Assembly: GCA_024693065.1 (NCBI GenBank)
Contig: JAILLP010000016.1
Coordinates: 62,001 to 126,000, forward strand
Length of the DNA: 64,000 nucleotides
Origin: Paludibacteraceae bacterium
GTDB lineage: Bacteria > Bacteroidota > Bacteroidia > Bacteroidales > Paludibacteraceae
Direction: 5' to 3'
The position numbers and the translations under genes are program-made. Positions within the stretch are counted from its first letter, which is position 1; each line of letters begins with the position of its first letter. The notes below the pieces were generated by a model. That model made no database searches and was not told where the DNA came from. It was given only the letters and a program-made list of their open reading frames with translations. Positions 54,459 to 64,000 of the stretch are shown in pieces.

Positions 54459-57458
54459 ATGGGAGCAGTGCCGTTCTTAGAACTTGTTGCGGAGGATTTG
54501 ACCGCCAAGTATGGTGGTGAGTTGTCCAACTTGACGGTTGTTTTCCCGAACAACCGTGCGAGGCTTTTCTTCAATAATTACTTGGTGAAGAGTGTAGACA
54601 AGCCGATTTGGTCACCTTCATATCAGACCATCCAGGATTTGTTCGCCTCCTGTTCGAACCTGAAGGTGGCGGATGAAACGAAGCTTATCTGTGACCTTTT
54701 TAAGGCCTATTCCGCACATATCGATTGGGAGGAGCTAGGTGTTGAACCGGAGACGATGGATTCCTTCTATTTTTGGGGAGAGATCATCCTGAGTGACTTC
54801 GAGGATGTGGATAATAATCTGGTGCCTGTCCATCTACTTTTCAAGAACATGGTGGACTTGGCGAAGATGGAGGACGATTTCAGTTTCTTGTCCGAAGAGC
54901 AAATCGCCTCGTTGCAGCGTTTCTTCCATAACTTCTCCGTGGAACAGAAATCCTTATTGAAACGGAAGTTTATGGCGCTATGGGATGCGCTTCTGCCGAT
55001 GTACAATGATTTTCGGGAGAATTTGCGTGGACAAGGTTTAGCTTATGAAGGGATGCTGCACCGTGTCGTGGTGGATGAGGTGCTCAAGAAGAATGGGGTG
55101 GAATCCTTTCGTTCCGAAAAATATGTCTTCGTTGGGTTTAATGTTTTGAATAAATGCGAGGAGGAACTTTTTTCTCGTCTTTATAAGGCTGGTAAGGCGT
55201 TGTTCTATTGGGATACGGACGAGTATTACATGAATATGCCCGATGTGAAACATGAGGCCGCCACGTTTATGATGCGGAATTTGGAGAAGTTCCCGAATGA
55301 GTTGCCCAAATCGTCGTTGAACGCTTTCAGAAGTGTCCCTAAACATTTTTCTTTCGTTAGTTCATCTACTGAGAATGCTCAAGCCAAGTATCTGAACGAT
55401 TATTTGGCGGATTGTAAGGAAAGAGGTTTGTCTGATCCTGAGACGGCTGTCGTCTTGTGTGATGAATCCCTTCTTTTGCCGGTCCTGCACTCCATTCCGC
55501 CTTGTGTGGATGACCTGAACATCACGATGGGTTTGCCACTCATACAGACTCCCGTTTATGCTTTGATGAAGGTGTTGGTCGAGATGCAGTGCAATGTGGC
55601 GATCGTTGCCGGTAAACAACCTCATTCCGTCCCTTTCCGCCTTGTCAGAGAGACGTTGTGCAACCCTTATGTGCAAATCGCTTTCGAAGGGGTTACGGAG
55701 CTATATGACAATATCATCAAGGAACATAAATACTTCCCCACCATCGCCTATTTGAGGGGTGGGAACGACTCGTTGGGACTGCTATTCTCCTTTGTCGATG
55801 CAGGCAGTGAGGAGGCATCATCCTCCATGCTGAAGTGGTTGGGGGCTATCTTGAAGAAGGTGGCCATGTATTACCGTAAGAGGACTTCAGATTCCCAGGG
55901 AGAGGCTTCTCCCGTGTTGGATGAAGCCATCTATGACCCTTTGTATAAGGAGGCGTTGTTCCGTGCCTACACGGTTGTGAACAGGCTTTTGACATTGACG
56001 GAGAATGGCGACCTGCAAGTCAATGTCCAAACCTTGTGCAAACTCTTGGAGAGAATGCTTTCCTCCATTTCGGTGCCCTTCTCAGGCGAACCAGTGAAGG
56101 GCATGCAGGTGATGGGTTTCCTTGAGACGCGAAACCTCGACTTCAAGAATGTGGTGATGCTCTCCGTCAATGAAGGGGTATTGCCTAAGGGAGGAGGAGA
56201 GGCTTCTTTTGTTCCACATAGCTTGCGCCGTGCCTTCGGCATGACCACCATCGAGCATAAGAACTCATTGTATGCGTACTATTTTTACCGTCTTCTTCAG
56301 CGGGTGGAGACGGCCACTTTTCTTTATAGTACGGCGGTGTCTGGTGGTTCTAAGGGACAGATGAGCCGTTTTCTTATGCAGTTGTTGGCGGAGTCGGAGG
56401 TGAAGGTGGATTTGTATGATCTGAATTCAGATATTGAGGTCTCTTCGGATAGCGTTTTCGAGGTGACTAAAAGTGATGAGATAATAAATAAACTACGTTT
56501 TTCGTACGATAAAAGATATAACCCGAAGGCCTCGAAGCTTTCTCCTTCCATGCTGAACTCCTACATTTCTTGTCCGATGAAATTCTATTTCTCCTACGTC
56601 GTGGGGTTGAAGGAGGTGGAGGAATTGGATGATGAGGTGGACCACCGATTGCTGGGATTGGTCTTCCATGCTGCCATGGAGGAGATTTATGGGCATTTTA
56701 ATGGTGTGCCCATAGAAAAGGAGGACTTGAACCAATTGCTGGGACAGGATGGGAAATTGGGGCAGATAGTAGACAATGCTTTTAAGCGTGAATATTTCAA
56801 GGCGGGGGAAAATATGGCCCCCCAATACACGGGACAACAACTTTTGCTTAAGATGACTGTTTTAGCATATGTGAAGAATGTGTTGTCCTCCGATCGGGCT
56901 TTCACTCCTTTTAGGATTGTCGGTGTGGAGACGAATGACTTTGCCCATGATATAGAGGTGGATGGTATGTGTTTCACGTTGGGTGGTACCATCGACCGGT
57001 TGCAGGTGGAATCCGATGGCACCTATCGGGTGGTTGACTATAAGACCGGTAGCCGTGACAGCAAGGATGGGTTCGTCTCATTCCCTAATATCTCATCGTT
57101 GTTCTTCGGTGATGATTCGACGCAAAGCCCAAACAAATCATGGCCGTATGCGTTGCAGGTGATGCTCTACGCTTATTTGTGCAAAGAGGAGAAGGGTTGG
57201 AACGTGGTGCCTTCGTTGTCATTTGTGCGCTATAAGGAGGGCCAAGCCCGTTTGAGGATTAGCGATGGTGCCTTGAAGGAGGAGATTCTTTCGATCTCCT
57301 TAGAGCAATGCGGGGAGTTGGAGCAAAACCTTACGACTTTGCTGAGGGAAATTTTTAGTCCTGAGTTGCCGTTTGCCCAAACCAATAACCCTAGCAACTG
57401 TGCATACTGTCAGTTTGCCGAAATCTGTAGGGGCAAGAAGATTTCATCCAATACGTGA
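54459..57458 (+). CDS. AddB-like PD-(D/E)XK nuclease/inactive helicase
   Basis: From the ATG at 54459 the protein has 999 residues. The N-terminal 650 residues resemble the inactivated helicase-like part of AddB-type recombination nucleases (TVVFPNNRARLFFNNYL, GLPLIQTPVYALMKVL, VKGMQVMGFLETRNLDF). The C-terminal nuclease is complete, with GTIDRLQVE and VVDYKTGS forming the PD-(D/E)XK site (about 860-885). A C in SYISCPMKFYFSYV and the late CAYCQFAEIC could be the four Fe-S ligands known in AddB. These enzymes process double-strand breaks for RecA. An AddA helicase is not adjacent. It ends one base before the convergent PAP2-like gene. Confidence 0.85.
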   Translation: MGAVPFLELVAEDLTAKYGGELSNLTVVFPNNRARLFFNNYLVKSVDKPIWSPSYQTIQDLFASCSNLKVADETKLICDLFKAYSAHIDWEELGVEPETMDSFYFWGEIILSDFEDVDNNLVPVHLLFKNMVDLAKMEDDFSFLSEEQIASLQRFFHNFSVEQKSLLKRKFMALWDALLPMYNDFRENLRGQGLAYEGMLHRVVVDEVLKKNGVESFRSEKYVFVGFNVLNKCEEELFSRLYKAGKALFYWDTDEYYMNMPDVKHEAATFMMRNLEKFPNELPKSSLNAFRSVPKHFSFVSSSTENAQAKYLNDYLADCKERGLSDPETAVVLCDESLLLPVLHSIPPCVDDLNITMGLPLIQTPVYALMKVLVEMQCNVAIVAGKQPHSVPFRLVRETLCNPYVQIAFEGVTELYDNIIKEHKYFPTIAYLRGGNDSLGLLFSFVDAGSEEASSSMLKWLGAILKKVAMYYRKRTSDSQGEASPVLDEAIYDPLYKEALFRAYTVVNRLLTLTENGDLQVNVQTLCKLLERMLSSISVPFSGEPVKGMQVMGFLETRNLDFKNVVMLSVNEGVLPKGGGEASFVPHSLRRAFGMTTIEHKNSLYAYYFYRLLQRVETATFLYSTAVSGGSKGQMSRFLMQLLAESEVKVDLYDLNSDIEVSSDSVFEVTKSDEIINKLRFSYDKRYNPKASKLSPSMLNSYISCPMKFYFSYVVGLKEVEELDDEVDHRLLGLVFHAAMEEIYGHFNGVPIEKEDLNQLLGQDGKLGQIVDNAFKREYFKAGENMAPQYTGQQLLLKMTVLAYVKNVLSSDRAFTPFRIVGVETNDFAHDIEVDGMCFTLGGTIDRLQVESDGTYRVVDYKTGSRDSKDGFVSFPNISSLFFGDDSTQSPNKSWPYALQVMLYAYLCKEEKGWNVVPSLSFVRYKEGQARLRISDGALKEEILSISLEQCGELEQNLTTLLREIFSPELPFAQTNNPSNCAYCQFAEICRGKKISSNT

Positions 57459-58268
57459 TCACATTAGCCTAAATACCTTGGCGGGGTCAATGCAGTAGAT
57501 CAATATTGCGCTAAGCAATCCGAAGAGAAATCCGACGATGAGTTGCGCATCCGTGTGCCGGTTCAGGTAGAGCCTCGCACTTCCTACGATTCCCGCAAGG
57601 AACACGTATACGCACAGTGTGGTGCAGACATCCGTGTATGTGCTGTAACCAGCCACTATGATTGCTCCAGTCATCATACCCATGCTGGTGGCGTGGCCGC
57701 TGATTCTCCAGAATTTGGAGACGATGGACTCCACAAGGATGACGAATGATACGCACAAGACGAGGTCGATGACCCACAAAGGCATCGCATTGCGGAATAG
57801 CAGGTATGAGCAATAGAGATAGCAACATGCGATGCAGATGTAGGGTAATATCCGCTCCTCTTTCCTTGGCATGCGCACGTCCGAAATCGCTTTAAATAGT
57901 TTTAGGATGATAAACGACAGACACGGTAATATGATGCCGAAGATATAGATGGTTGTCTTGGCGGCATGTACGTATTGGGTTGGGTAGTAGGTGAACAACT
58001 TCATGTTGAACAACATGAAGGTACCATAGATTGGAATCAGCAGGGGGAAGAATATGAAGGAGATAGCTTTCGCCAAGGTCTTGAACACCTTCTTCCGTTT
58101 TTTCTTCGAGAGTTGATCCGTATTATTTCTGACGCCCATTGCCACATCCCCGGTTGGTTGTTGGTTTGTCTCTTCCGAGGCAAATCCCTCTCCTTCGTTA
58201 TGGTTGGACATGCCGTTCTGATTGGTATCTCCCAGACCCTCCTGGCGGCTCAGTTTCTCGTTTTCCAT
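57459..58268 (-). CDS. PAP2-like membrane phosphatase homologue
   Basis: A 269-residue protein. The first 60 residues are polar and look disordered (N, E, Q-rich, then KKKRKK), followed by about six membrane helices. The PAP2 motifs can be recognised as WRISGHATSMG (motif 2) and GSARLYLNRHTDAQLIVG (motif 3, with the second histidine). Motif 1 is weak (MPRKEERILPY). Family enzymes remove phosphate from lipid phosphates such as undecaprenyl pyrophosphate. It starts 12 bases after rpoN on the same strand, so it is probably cotranscribed. Confidence 0.8.
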   Translation of the reverse strand: MENEKLSRQEGLGDTNQNGMSNHNEGEGFASEETNQQPTGDVAMGVRNNTDQLSKKKRKKVFKTLAKAISFIFFPLLIPIYGTFMLFNMKLFTYYPTQYVHAAKTTIYIFGIILPCLSFIILKLFKAISDVRMPRKEERILPYICIACCYLYCSYLLFRNAMPLWVIDLVLCVSFVILVESIVSKFWRISGHATSMGMMTGAIIVAGYSTYTDVCTTLCVYVFLAGIVGSARLYLNRHTDAQLIVGFLFGLLSAILIYCIDPAKVFRLM

Positions 58269-58280
58269 AATACGTTGTAG

Positions 58281-59756
58281 TTATAATTCCTTACGTAGTC
58301 TTGCGACGGGGAAGTTCAGTTGCTCTCTATATTTCGCCACGGTGCGTCTGGCTATCGTATATCCCTTCTCCGCTAGGATTTCCATAAGACGGTCATCTGT
58401 CAGCGGATTCTTTTTGTCCTCATTTTTGATGCATTCTTCCAAGACCGTCTTGATTCCTTTGGTCGAAATCATATCTCCATCGTTGGTTTGTACCGCATCT
58501 GTGAATAGGTATTTGATGGGGAATATGCCAAATTCGGTCTGTACGTACTTGCTGTTGCTGACGCGTGAGATGGTGGATACGTCATACCCCGTCTTGTCCG
58601 CGATGTCTTTTAGGATGAGAGGCTTCAGTTTCGTTTCGTCGCCAGATAGGAAAAAATCTTTCTGTGCTTCCACTAATGCGTTGATGACGCTTTGAAGTGT
58701 TTCGTGGCGTTGTTTGATGGCGCTGATGAACCACTTTGCGGAGTCCAACTTTTGTTTGACGAAGATTGCCGCCTCCTTCATCTCTTTGGTTTGGTTGCTC
58801 TTGTTATTGGCATATTCATCAAGCATGTTGGCGAAGTTCTTGTTGATATTCAGTTCCGGGACGGACTCTTGGTTCAAGGTGATGTTTAGTTCCCCGTTTT
58901 CGTTCTCGACGATGAAGTCGGGTGTGATTTGGGTATTACTGCCGCTGATGGAACCGTCCCATGAGCTGCCTGGCTTGGGATTCAGTTTGACGATTTCGGA
59001 TATCGCGTTTTTGATGTCCTTCTCTTCGATGCCAAGGTCTTTGATGATTCGGTCGTAGCGTTTTTGGGAGAGGTCCACGAACGATTTACTGATGATCAGT
59101 TTGGCCGTCTCAATCGCTGGGGTGGAAGTTTTACGTTCTAATTGCAGAAACAAACACTCCTCAAGCGAACTTGCCCCTACACCTGAGGGGTCAAATGATT
59201 TGATAAGTTCAATAGCGTGCTCGACAACGGATTCGCTAATGATTTTCCCCGTTTGGAAAGAGTAGTCATCCACCATCGATTCCGCGGATCTTCGCAGGTA
59301 TCCGTCTCCGTCTATGTTCCCGATGACGTATTCCGCTACTTCCCGCAATTCCTTCTTGATGGTGCGGAAGCCGAGCTGATTTAGAAGGTGTTCTTGTAGG
59401 GTCTCTCCGTTGAGGAGAGAGAGTCCTTCATTCTTCGCCTCTTGTCTGGACCGCTCCTCTAAGGCATATTCTGGGACGTCATCTTCTGTTTTATAGTCGT
59501 TTATGTAATTGTCGTTTTCAAACTCGATTCTGTCGTATTCTTCGTCGCCTTCTTCCCCCTCTGTGTTCTTTTCGTGCGTCTCGTTGCCGTTGGAGGTGAT
59601 TGGGTCTTCTGTGATTTCCAATGCCGGATTCTCCTCCACTTCCTGCCTGATACGCTCCTCCAATTCGAGTGTAGGTATCTCCAACAGCTTGATGGTCTGT
59701 ATTTGCTGTGGTGAAAGCTTTGTCAGCAGTTTGAGTTGCAGTTTCTGTTGTAACAT
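58281..59756 (-). CDS. rpoN: RNA polymerase sigma-54 factor
   Basis: A 491-residue sigma-54. Region I (QTIKLLEIPTLELEERI) with the glutamine-rich activator-interacting part opens the protein, an acidic low-complexity stretch (about 55-85) follows, and the C-terminal RpoN box reads ARRTVAKYREQLNFP (about 468-482). Sigma-54 needs AAA+ activators; none is in the window. It has an exact consensus housekeeping promoter (59788-59818). Confidence 0.97.
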   Translation of the reverse strand: MLQQKLQLKLLTKLSPQQIQTIKLLEIPTLELEERIRQEVEENPALEITEDPITSNGNETHEKNTEGEEGDEEYDRIEFENDNYINDYKTEDDVPEYALEERSRQEAKNEGLSLLNGETLQEHLLNQLGFRTIKKELREVAEYVIGNIDGDGYLRRSAESMVDDYSFQTGKIISESVVEHAIELIKSFDPSGVGASSLEECLFLQLERKTSTPAIETAKLIISKSFVDLSQKRYDRIIKDLGIEEKDIKNAISEIVKLNPKPGSSWDGSISGSNTQITPDFIVENENGELNITLNQESVPELNINKNFANMLDEYANNKSNQTKEMKEAAIFVKQKLDSAKWFISAIKQRHETLQSVINALVEAQKDFFLSGDETKLKPLILKDIADKTGYDVSTISRVSNSKYVQTEFGIFPIKYLFTDAVQTNDGDMISTKGIKTVLEECIKNEDKKNPLTDDRLMEILAEKGYTIARRTVAKYREQLNFPVARLRKEL

Positions 59757-59787
59757 ATAGGTTTGAAGTGAGTTTGTTTACCGATAG

Positions 59788-59818
59788 CAAAATTAAGAAA
59801 CAATGATTATCGGACAAA
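59788..59818 (-). promoter_or_regulatory. consensus Bacteroidota promoter for rpoN
   Basis: On the minus strand TTTG (59818-59815), 19 bases, TAATTTTG (59795-59788). Initiation near 59782 gives a leader of about 25 bases. The rest of the 59757-60200 gap shows no gene; a TACCTTTA box at 60064-60071 on the plus strand is a possible promoter element for the peptidase. Confidence 0.85.
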
Positions 59819-60200
59819 CGAAAATCAATAGTTTTTCAAACCATCGGTGCGCTTTTTCATCCATAAACATATTGGAATGCCGTATCCATGTATTCCTTCC
59901 CCTCTTGTCCCTGAAGTGTGTGTGGGCGCATAAAGCGGACGTCGTTTTTGCCGTGTGTATATCATTCGCGATCTCCATCCCACATTCTTCACGAAATGAG
60001 TTTTAAAAACCCTCGGAAGTCTTTTTTAACTTTTACCTGCTTCTCTTCCGAATATTAATTGCTACCTTTACATTCTGTTGTGTTTTGTGCCCATGTCGTA
60101 ACTGGGGAGTGGGGAATTGTCCATTTATCTTAATGTCTAAAGGCAGTGGGTGTTGATGTGAAAGTCATTTTTGAATATAAAGTATATTGTTATAAATATT

Positions 60201-62237
60201 ATGATTAAACGTATTTTCATGGTGGGATGTGTCTCTTCCCTGTTATTTGCCTCATGCTCCGACAAGGCAAAGGTTGATGGCTTCGCTCATTTTTCGTCTG
60301 ATTTTGACACGACGGTTGCTCGAGGCGATGATTTTTTCCAGTATTCGAACGGTGGATGGTTGAAGAGTCATCCTATCCCAGGAGATAAGAGTCGCTTGAA
60401 CACCTTCGATGTGTTGAATGACGAGAACCTGGAGCGTCTGCGGGAGATCGTGGAGGAAGCGCGTGACAAACATGCGCCACAGGGTAGCAATGAGCAGAAG
60501 ATCGGTGATTATTATGCCTTGGCGATGGATTCGCTCAGGCGTCAGCAGGAAGGCATTTCGCCTATCCGTTATATGTTTGATCGGATCAACTCGATGAGTT
60601 TTCATGTGAAGGATTCTTCCTTCGCGGCTGATTTGGCCTATTTCCACCTGAATGCGGGTAACCCTTTCTTTGCCGTCGGATGCACGCCTGATTCCAAGAA
60701 CAGCTCGATGAACATTGCCGAGTTGTGGCAGGATGGCATAGGTTTACCTAACCGTGATTACTATTTCGATGAATCCGAGAAGGGACAAGAAATTATCCGC
60801 GGATATAAGCGCATGTTGGCCAATTACTTGAATCTGCTGGGTGCCGATAGCGCGGAGGCGAGGGCTGAAACCGTCTACGCGTTTGAAAAGAAGATGGCGG
60901 AACTGATGAACACGAAGGTGCAGAACCGTGATCCGCAGGCGACATATAACAAGGTGACGTTCGATGAATTGAAGAAGTCTTACCCGGGTTTCAATTGGGA
61001 TGTCTATTTCGATGCTTTCCCTGTGAAGCCGACCGAGTTGACCGTCGGACAGCCTCGCTACTTCTCTCATCTCTTTAATTTGATTGCCGAGACGGATTCC
61101 GCTACTTTGAATGATTATGTGTCGATCACCACTATTAATTATGTCGCTTCGTACTTGTCGGACGATTTTATGATGACCAAGTTCGATTTCTATAGCAAGC
61201 AGTTGGGAGGTGTTGAGGAATTGAAACCGTTGTGGAAACGATCCTTGGATATGGTACAGGGCAGATTGGGTCAACCTTTGGGACAACTTTTCGTCGAAAA
61301 ATACTTCCCTGAATCTGCGAAGAAACGTACCATGGATTTGGTCGAACATCTTCGCACCGCTTTCGGCCAGCGAATCGATTCTTTGAAGTGGATGGGCGAC
61401 AGCACCAAGGCGGCAGCGAAGGTTAAGTTGGCGGCGATTGGCGTCAAGGTAGGCTACCCTGACAAATGGGAGGATTATTCCGAGGCGGTTGTGGATCCAT
61501 CCCGTAGTTTGGTCGAGAACTACCTCAGCCTGACCAACTTCCACAGCCTGAAGGAGATGCGTGAGGTGGGTCAGCCAGTCGACAAGGAGAAGTGGTACAT
61601 GACTCCGCAGACCGTGAACGCATATTACAGCCCGTTGACGAATGAGATTGTTTTCCCTGCGGGTATCCTGCAGCCTCCTTTCTTCTATGCGGACGGAGAC
61701 GATGCGGTAAACTATGGCGCCATCGGTGTGGTTATCGGGCATGAGATGACCCACGGCTTCGATGATCAAGGTAGACAGTTCGACAAGGATGGTAACCTGA
61801 CGGATTGGTGGACATCGGAGGATGCCGAGCGGTTCAAGGCCGCTTCCTCGAAGATGAAGGAGCGTTTTTCCAATGTGGTGGTAATCGATTCCATGAAATG
61901 CAATGGCGAATTGACCTTAGGGGAAAACATTGCGGACCTCGGAGGCTTGAATATCGCCCATCAGGCGTTCCTTAATACGTTGACTGACAATACGAAAGAT
62001 ATGTTGATAGATGGCCAAACCGTTGATCAGCGATTTTTGCTCGCATATTCGAGAATATGGGCTGGCAACTATCGGGATGAGTATCTTCGCAACCAGATCA
62101 TCACCGATCCTCATGCCAACGGAAAGTACCGTGTAAACGTGCAGTTGCCGATGTTGGACTTCTTCTATTCGGCCTTCGGAATTGACGAAAATGACAAGAT
62201 GTTTGTCCGTCCGGAAGAGAGGATTGAGATCTGGTAA
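60201..62237 (+). CDS. M13-family (neprilysin/PepO-like) lipoprotein metallopeptidase
   Basis: I chose the ATG at 60201 (678 residues) because it gives a lipoprotein signal with C19 in LLFASC; the frame extends upstream only with a TTG. M13 zinc endopeptidases degrade oligopeptides in the periplasm or at the surface. The zinc site is H514-E-M-T-H518 (IGHEMTHGFDDQGRQ) and the third ligand is E575 in GENIADLGG. NAYYSPLTNEIVFPAGIL precedes it as usual. The length and the closing VRPEERIEIW (family ends in C-x-x-W/IW) are typical. The gene is monocistronic. Confidence 0.95.
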   Translation: MIKRIFMVGCVSSLLFASCSDKAKVDGFAHFSSDFDTTVARGDDFFQYSNGGWLKSHPIPGDKSRLNTFDVLNDENLERLREIVEEARDKHAPQGSNEQKIGDYYALAMDSLRRQQEGISPIRYMFDRINSMSFHVKDSSFAADLAYFHLNAGNPFFAVGCTPDSKNSSMNIAELWQDGIGLPNRDYYFDESEKGQEIIRGYKRMLANYLNLLGADSAEARAETVYAFEKKMAELMNTKVQNRDPQATYNKVTFDELKKSYPGFNWDVYFDAFPVKPTELTVGQPRYFSHLFNLIAETDSATLNDYVSITTINYVASYLSDDFMMTKFDFYSKQLGGVEELKPLWKRSLDMVQGRLGQPLGQLFVEKYFPESAKKRTMDLVEHLRTAFGQRIDSLKWMGDSTKAAAKVKLAAIGVKVGYPDKWEDYSEAVVDPSRSLVENYLSLTNFHSLKEMREVGQPVDKEKWYMTPQTVNAYYSPLTNEIVFPAGILQPPFFYADGDDAVNYGAIGVVIGHEMTHGFDDQGRQFDKDGNLTDWWTSEDAERFKAASSKMKERFSNVVVIDSMKCNGELTLGENIADLGGLNIAHQAFLNTLTDNTKDMLIDGQTVDQRFLLAYSRIWAGNYRDEYLRNQIITDPHANGKYRVNVQLPMLDFFYSAFGIDENDKMFVRPEERIEIW

Positions 62238-62312
62238 CGACACTTTGCGAGTTTTTTTGTGAAATTTTTAGAAAAAAAGCTCGTTTACCCGTTATTTTTA
62301 TATCAAAATTCT

Positions 62313-62343
62313 TTTAGAATAAGAACTAAATTTTCTAATTTTG
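62313..62343 (+). promoter_or_regulatory. probable promoter for purH
   Basis: TAATTTTG (62336-62343) is a good -7 box, and TTTA (62313-62316) lies 19 bases upstream. Initiation near 62350 gives a leader of about 20 bases. An AT-rich hairpin at about 62247-62283 (GAG/CTC ends with T7/A7 arms) may terminate the peptidase gene. Confidence 0.5.
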
Positions 62344-62370
62344 CAAAAGATATAAAAATATTTTTCATAA

Positions 62371-63894
62371 ATGGCTGATAGTAAAAAAATTAAGACGGCT
62401 TTGGTCTCGGTTTACCACAAGGATAAACTGGATGAGATTATACGTGCCCTGCACGCGGATGGTGTTCAATTCATTTCGACGGGTGGAACCCAGTCTTTCA
62501 TCGAGTCTCTCGGCATCCCTTGCCAAGCTGTTGAGTCCCTCACCACGTACCCTTCCATCCTGGGAGGCCGCGTGAAGACGTTGCATCCGAAGATTTTCGG
62601 AGGAATCCTTGCCCGCCGCGCTTTGCCTGAGGATTTGGCGCAGATGGAGCAGTACGAGATCCCTGAAATCGACTTGGTGATCGTTGATCTCTATCCTTTC
62701 GAGGATACAGTCGCATCGGGTGCTGAGGAACCAGCCATTATCGAGAAGATCGACATCGGAGGTATCTCGTTGATCCGCGCCGCCGCGAAAAACTACAAGG
62801 ACGTTGTCATCGTGGCTTCCCAAGCGCAGTACGAGCCGTTCCTGAACCTCTTGAAGGAGCAGGGCGCCACTACGACCCTCGACACGCGTCGTTGGTTTGC
62901 CAAGGAGGCGTTCGCCGTATCTTCCCACTATGACTCCGCCATCTTCAACTACTTCGATGGGGAATCGGCTTCGGCTTTCCGCTATACGGCGAACAATTCG
63001 AAGATGCTTCGCTACGGCGAGAATCCGCACCAGAAGGGTGTTTTCTTTGGGGATTTCAATAACCTTTTCGAGCAATTGCAGGGAAAGGAGATTTCATACA
63101 ACAACTTGCTTGACATCGATGCGGCTGTTAACCTGATGTCTGACTTCGACGATATCACGTTCGCTATCCTGAAACATAACAACGCTTGCGGCGTGGCTTC
63201 CCGTCCTACGGTTTTGGAGGCATGGAAGGATGCTCTTGCGGGTGATCCGGTCTCCGCATTCGGCGGTGTGCTGATCACCAATGCCGTGTTGGATAGGGCG
63301 ACCGCGGAGGAGATTAACAAGATCTTCTTTGAGGTGATCATCGCTCCTGACTACGATACGGACGCTTTGGAGATCCTTACCCAGAAGAAGAACCGCATCA
63401 TCTTGGTTCAGAAGAATGCGAAGCTTCCGACGAGGCAAGTACGTTCCGTCCTGAACGGTGTTTTGGTTCAAGACAAGGACCTGAAGGTGGAAGGTGCGGA
63501 AGATATGAAGACCGTGACGAAAAAGGCGCCTACAGCGTCCGAAATCGAGGATATGATTTTCGCGAATAAGATCGTGAAGCATTCGAAATCCAACTCTATC
63601 GTCTTGGCTAAGAACAAACAACTCTGCGCGAGTGGCGTGGGACAAACCTCCCGTGTCGATGCGTTGAAACAGGCTGTCGAGAAGGCGGGTAACTTCCAGT
63701 TCGACTTGAACGGGGCGGTGATGGCTTCCGATGCTTTCTTCCCGTTCCCTGACTGCGTTGAAATCGCTAAGAACGCTGGTGTTACGGCGGTGGTTCAGCC
63801 GGGTGGTTCCATCAAGGACCAAGAGTCCGTCGACTACTGTGACAACAACGGTGTGGCCATGGTGATGACTGGTTTTAGACATTTTAAACACTAA
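62371..63894 (+). CDS. purH: bifunctional AICAR transformylase/IMP cyclohydrolase
   Basis: A 507-residue enzyme for the last two steps of purine synthesis to IMP. The N-terminal IMP cyclohydrolase domain carries FISTGGTQSFIE and GGRVKTLHPKIFGG. The transformylase domain carries KHNNACG (about 268-274) with its catalytic lysine and histidine, and the C-terminal SDAFFPFPDCVEIA and QPGGSIKDQE. It ends 19 bases before mreB. The other purine gene, purD, lies at the opposite end of the window. Confidence 0.97.
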   Translation: MADSKKIKTALVSVYHKDKLDEIIRALHADGVQFISTGGTQSFIESLGIPCQAVESLTTYPSILGGRVKTLHPKIFGGILARRALPEDLAQMEQYEIPEIDLVIVDLYPFEDTVASGAEEPAIIEKIDIGGISLIRAAAKNYKDVVIVASQAQYEPFLNLLKEQGATTTLDTRRWFAKEAFAVSSHYDSAIFNYFDGESASAFRYTANNSKMLRYGENPHQKGVFFGDFNNLFEQLQGKEISYNNLLDIDAAVNLMSDFDDITFAILKHNNACGVASRPTVLEAWKDALAGDPVSAFGGVLITNAVLDRATAEEINKIFFEVIIAPDYDTDALEILTQKKNRIILVQKNAKLPTRQVRSVLNGVLVQDKDLKVEGAEDMKTVTKKAPTASEIEDMIFANKIVKHSKSNSIVLAKNKQLCASGVGQTSRVDALKQAVEKAGNFQFDLNGAVMASDAFFPFPDCVEIAKNAGVTAVVQPGGSIKDQESVDYCDNNGVAMVMTGFRHFKH

Positions 63895-63913
63895 AATAAA
63901 AATATAAAGAGAC

Positions 63914-64000
63914 ATGGGATTGTTTTCTTTCACACAGGAAATAGCGATCGACCTTGGTACGGCGAACACTATTATCATCCATAACGGGAAGATTGTAGTG
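63914..64000 (+). CDS. mreB: rod shape-determining protein MreB (partial, N-terminus only)
   Basis: Only 29 codons are inside the window. They read as an actin-fold start, with FTQEIAIDLGTANTIIIHNG being the phosphate-1 loop of MreB. The start ATG at 63914 follows purH after 19 bases, so the two are probably cotranscribed. Confidence 0.9.
   Translation, partial: MGLFSFTQEIAIDLGTANTIIIHNGKIVV

Overview
The window is a chromosomal segment of a Bacteroidales bacterium (phylum Bacteroidota). Support comes from gene content (GT117/DUF2723 protein, XRE-cupin plus AMP-ligase pair, SufBCD set, CotH and GLUG surface proteins), from several secreted proteins with type IX secretion (T9SS) C-terminal signals, and from many promoters of the Bacteroidota form TTTG-N19-TAnnTTTG. 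I see no phage, insertion sequence, CRISPR array or rRNA. Genus cannot be fixed from the sequence alone; a gut or rumen lineage that keeps T9SS and degrades pectin is a reasonable guess.

Layout. 0-8.8 kb (minus strand): one tightly packed run glnS - GT117 membrane glycosyltransferase - polysaccharide deacetylase - purD - membrane protein - YqaA/DedA-like protein (cut by the window edge). 9.1-14.2 kb: a small secreted unknown, a CotH-type secreted kinase gene, and the nitrogen operon torF-like porin - glnK - amt. The CotH gene is bracketed by an exact 74-base direct repeat of the amt 3' end. 14.6-22.2 kb: surface and secreted functions (PL11 rhamnogalacturonan lyase, GLUG protein, glycerophosphodiesterase, two small lipoproteins) and a YgjP-type metallopeptidase. 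22.3 kb: tRNA-Phe with promoter and terminator. 22.6-27.0 kb (minus): a three-gene unit of a CHASE2 membrane protein, a secreted WG-repeat caspase and a secreted FecR/DUF4384-like protein. 27.2-34.3 kb (plus): GT32 sugar transferase, membrane protein, SpoIID, MATE exporter, XRE-cupin regulator, acyl-CoA ligase and queH.

34.5-45 kb is the most unusual part. Four tandem paralogues each join an N-terminal membrane module to a TerB-like domain and a C-terminal J domain (DjlA-like). They are interleaved with mosaic intergenic repeats made of short perfect hairpins. sufBCD follows, and it lies between oppositely oriented copies of the same repeat family. 45-64 kb: an Lrp/AsnC regulator, a Wzx-type flippase, a very large multidomain CotH/lamin-tail surface protein, a CHU_C (T9SS type B) protein, tcdA, proA, an AddB-like PD-(D/E)XK nuclease, a PAP2-like membrane protein, rpoN, an M13 lipoprotein peptidase, purH and the first codons of mreB.

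How the genes fit together. Housekeeping sets (purD/purH, glnS, proA, sufBCD, rpoN, mreB, tcdA, queH) alternate with envelope biology. The most promising less-described candidates are the TerB-J membrane co-chaperone array with its hairpin repeats, the CHASE2-caspase-DUF4384 operon, and the repeat-bracketed CotH segment beside amt.
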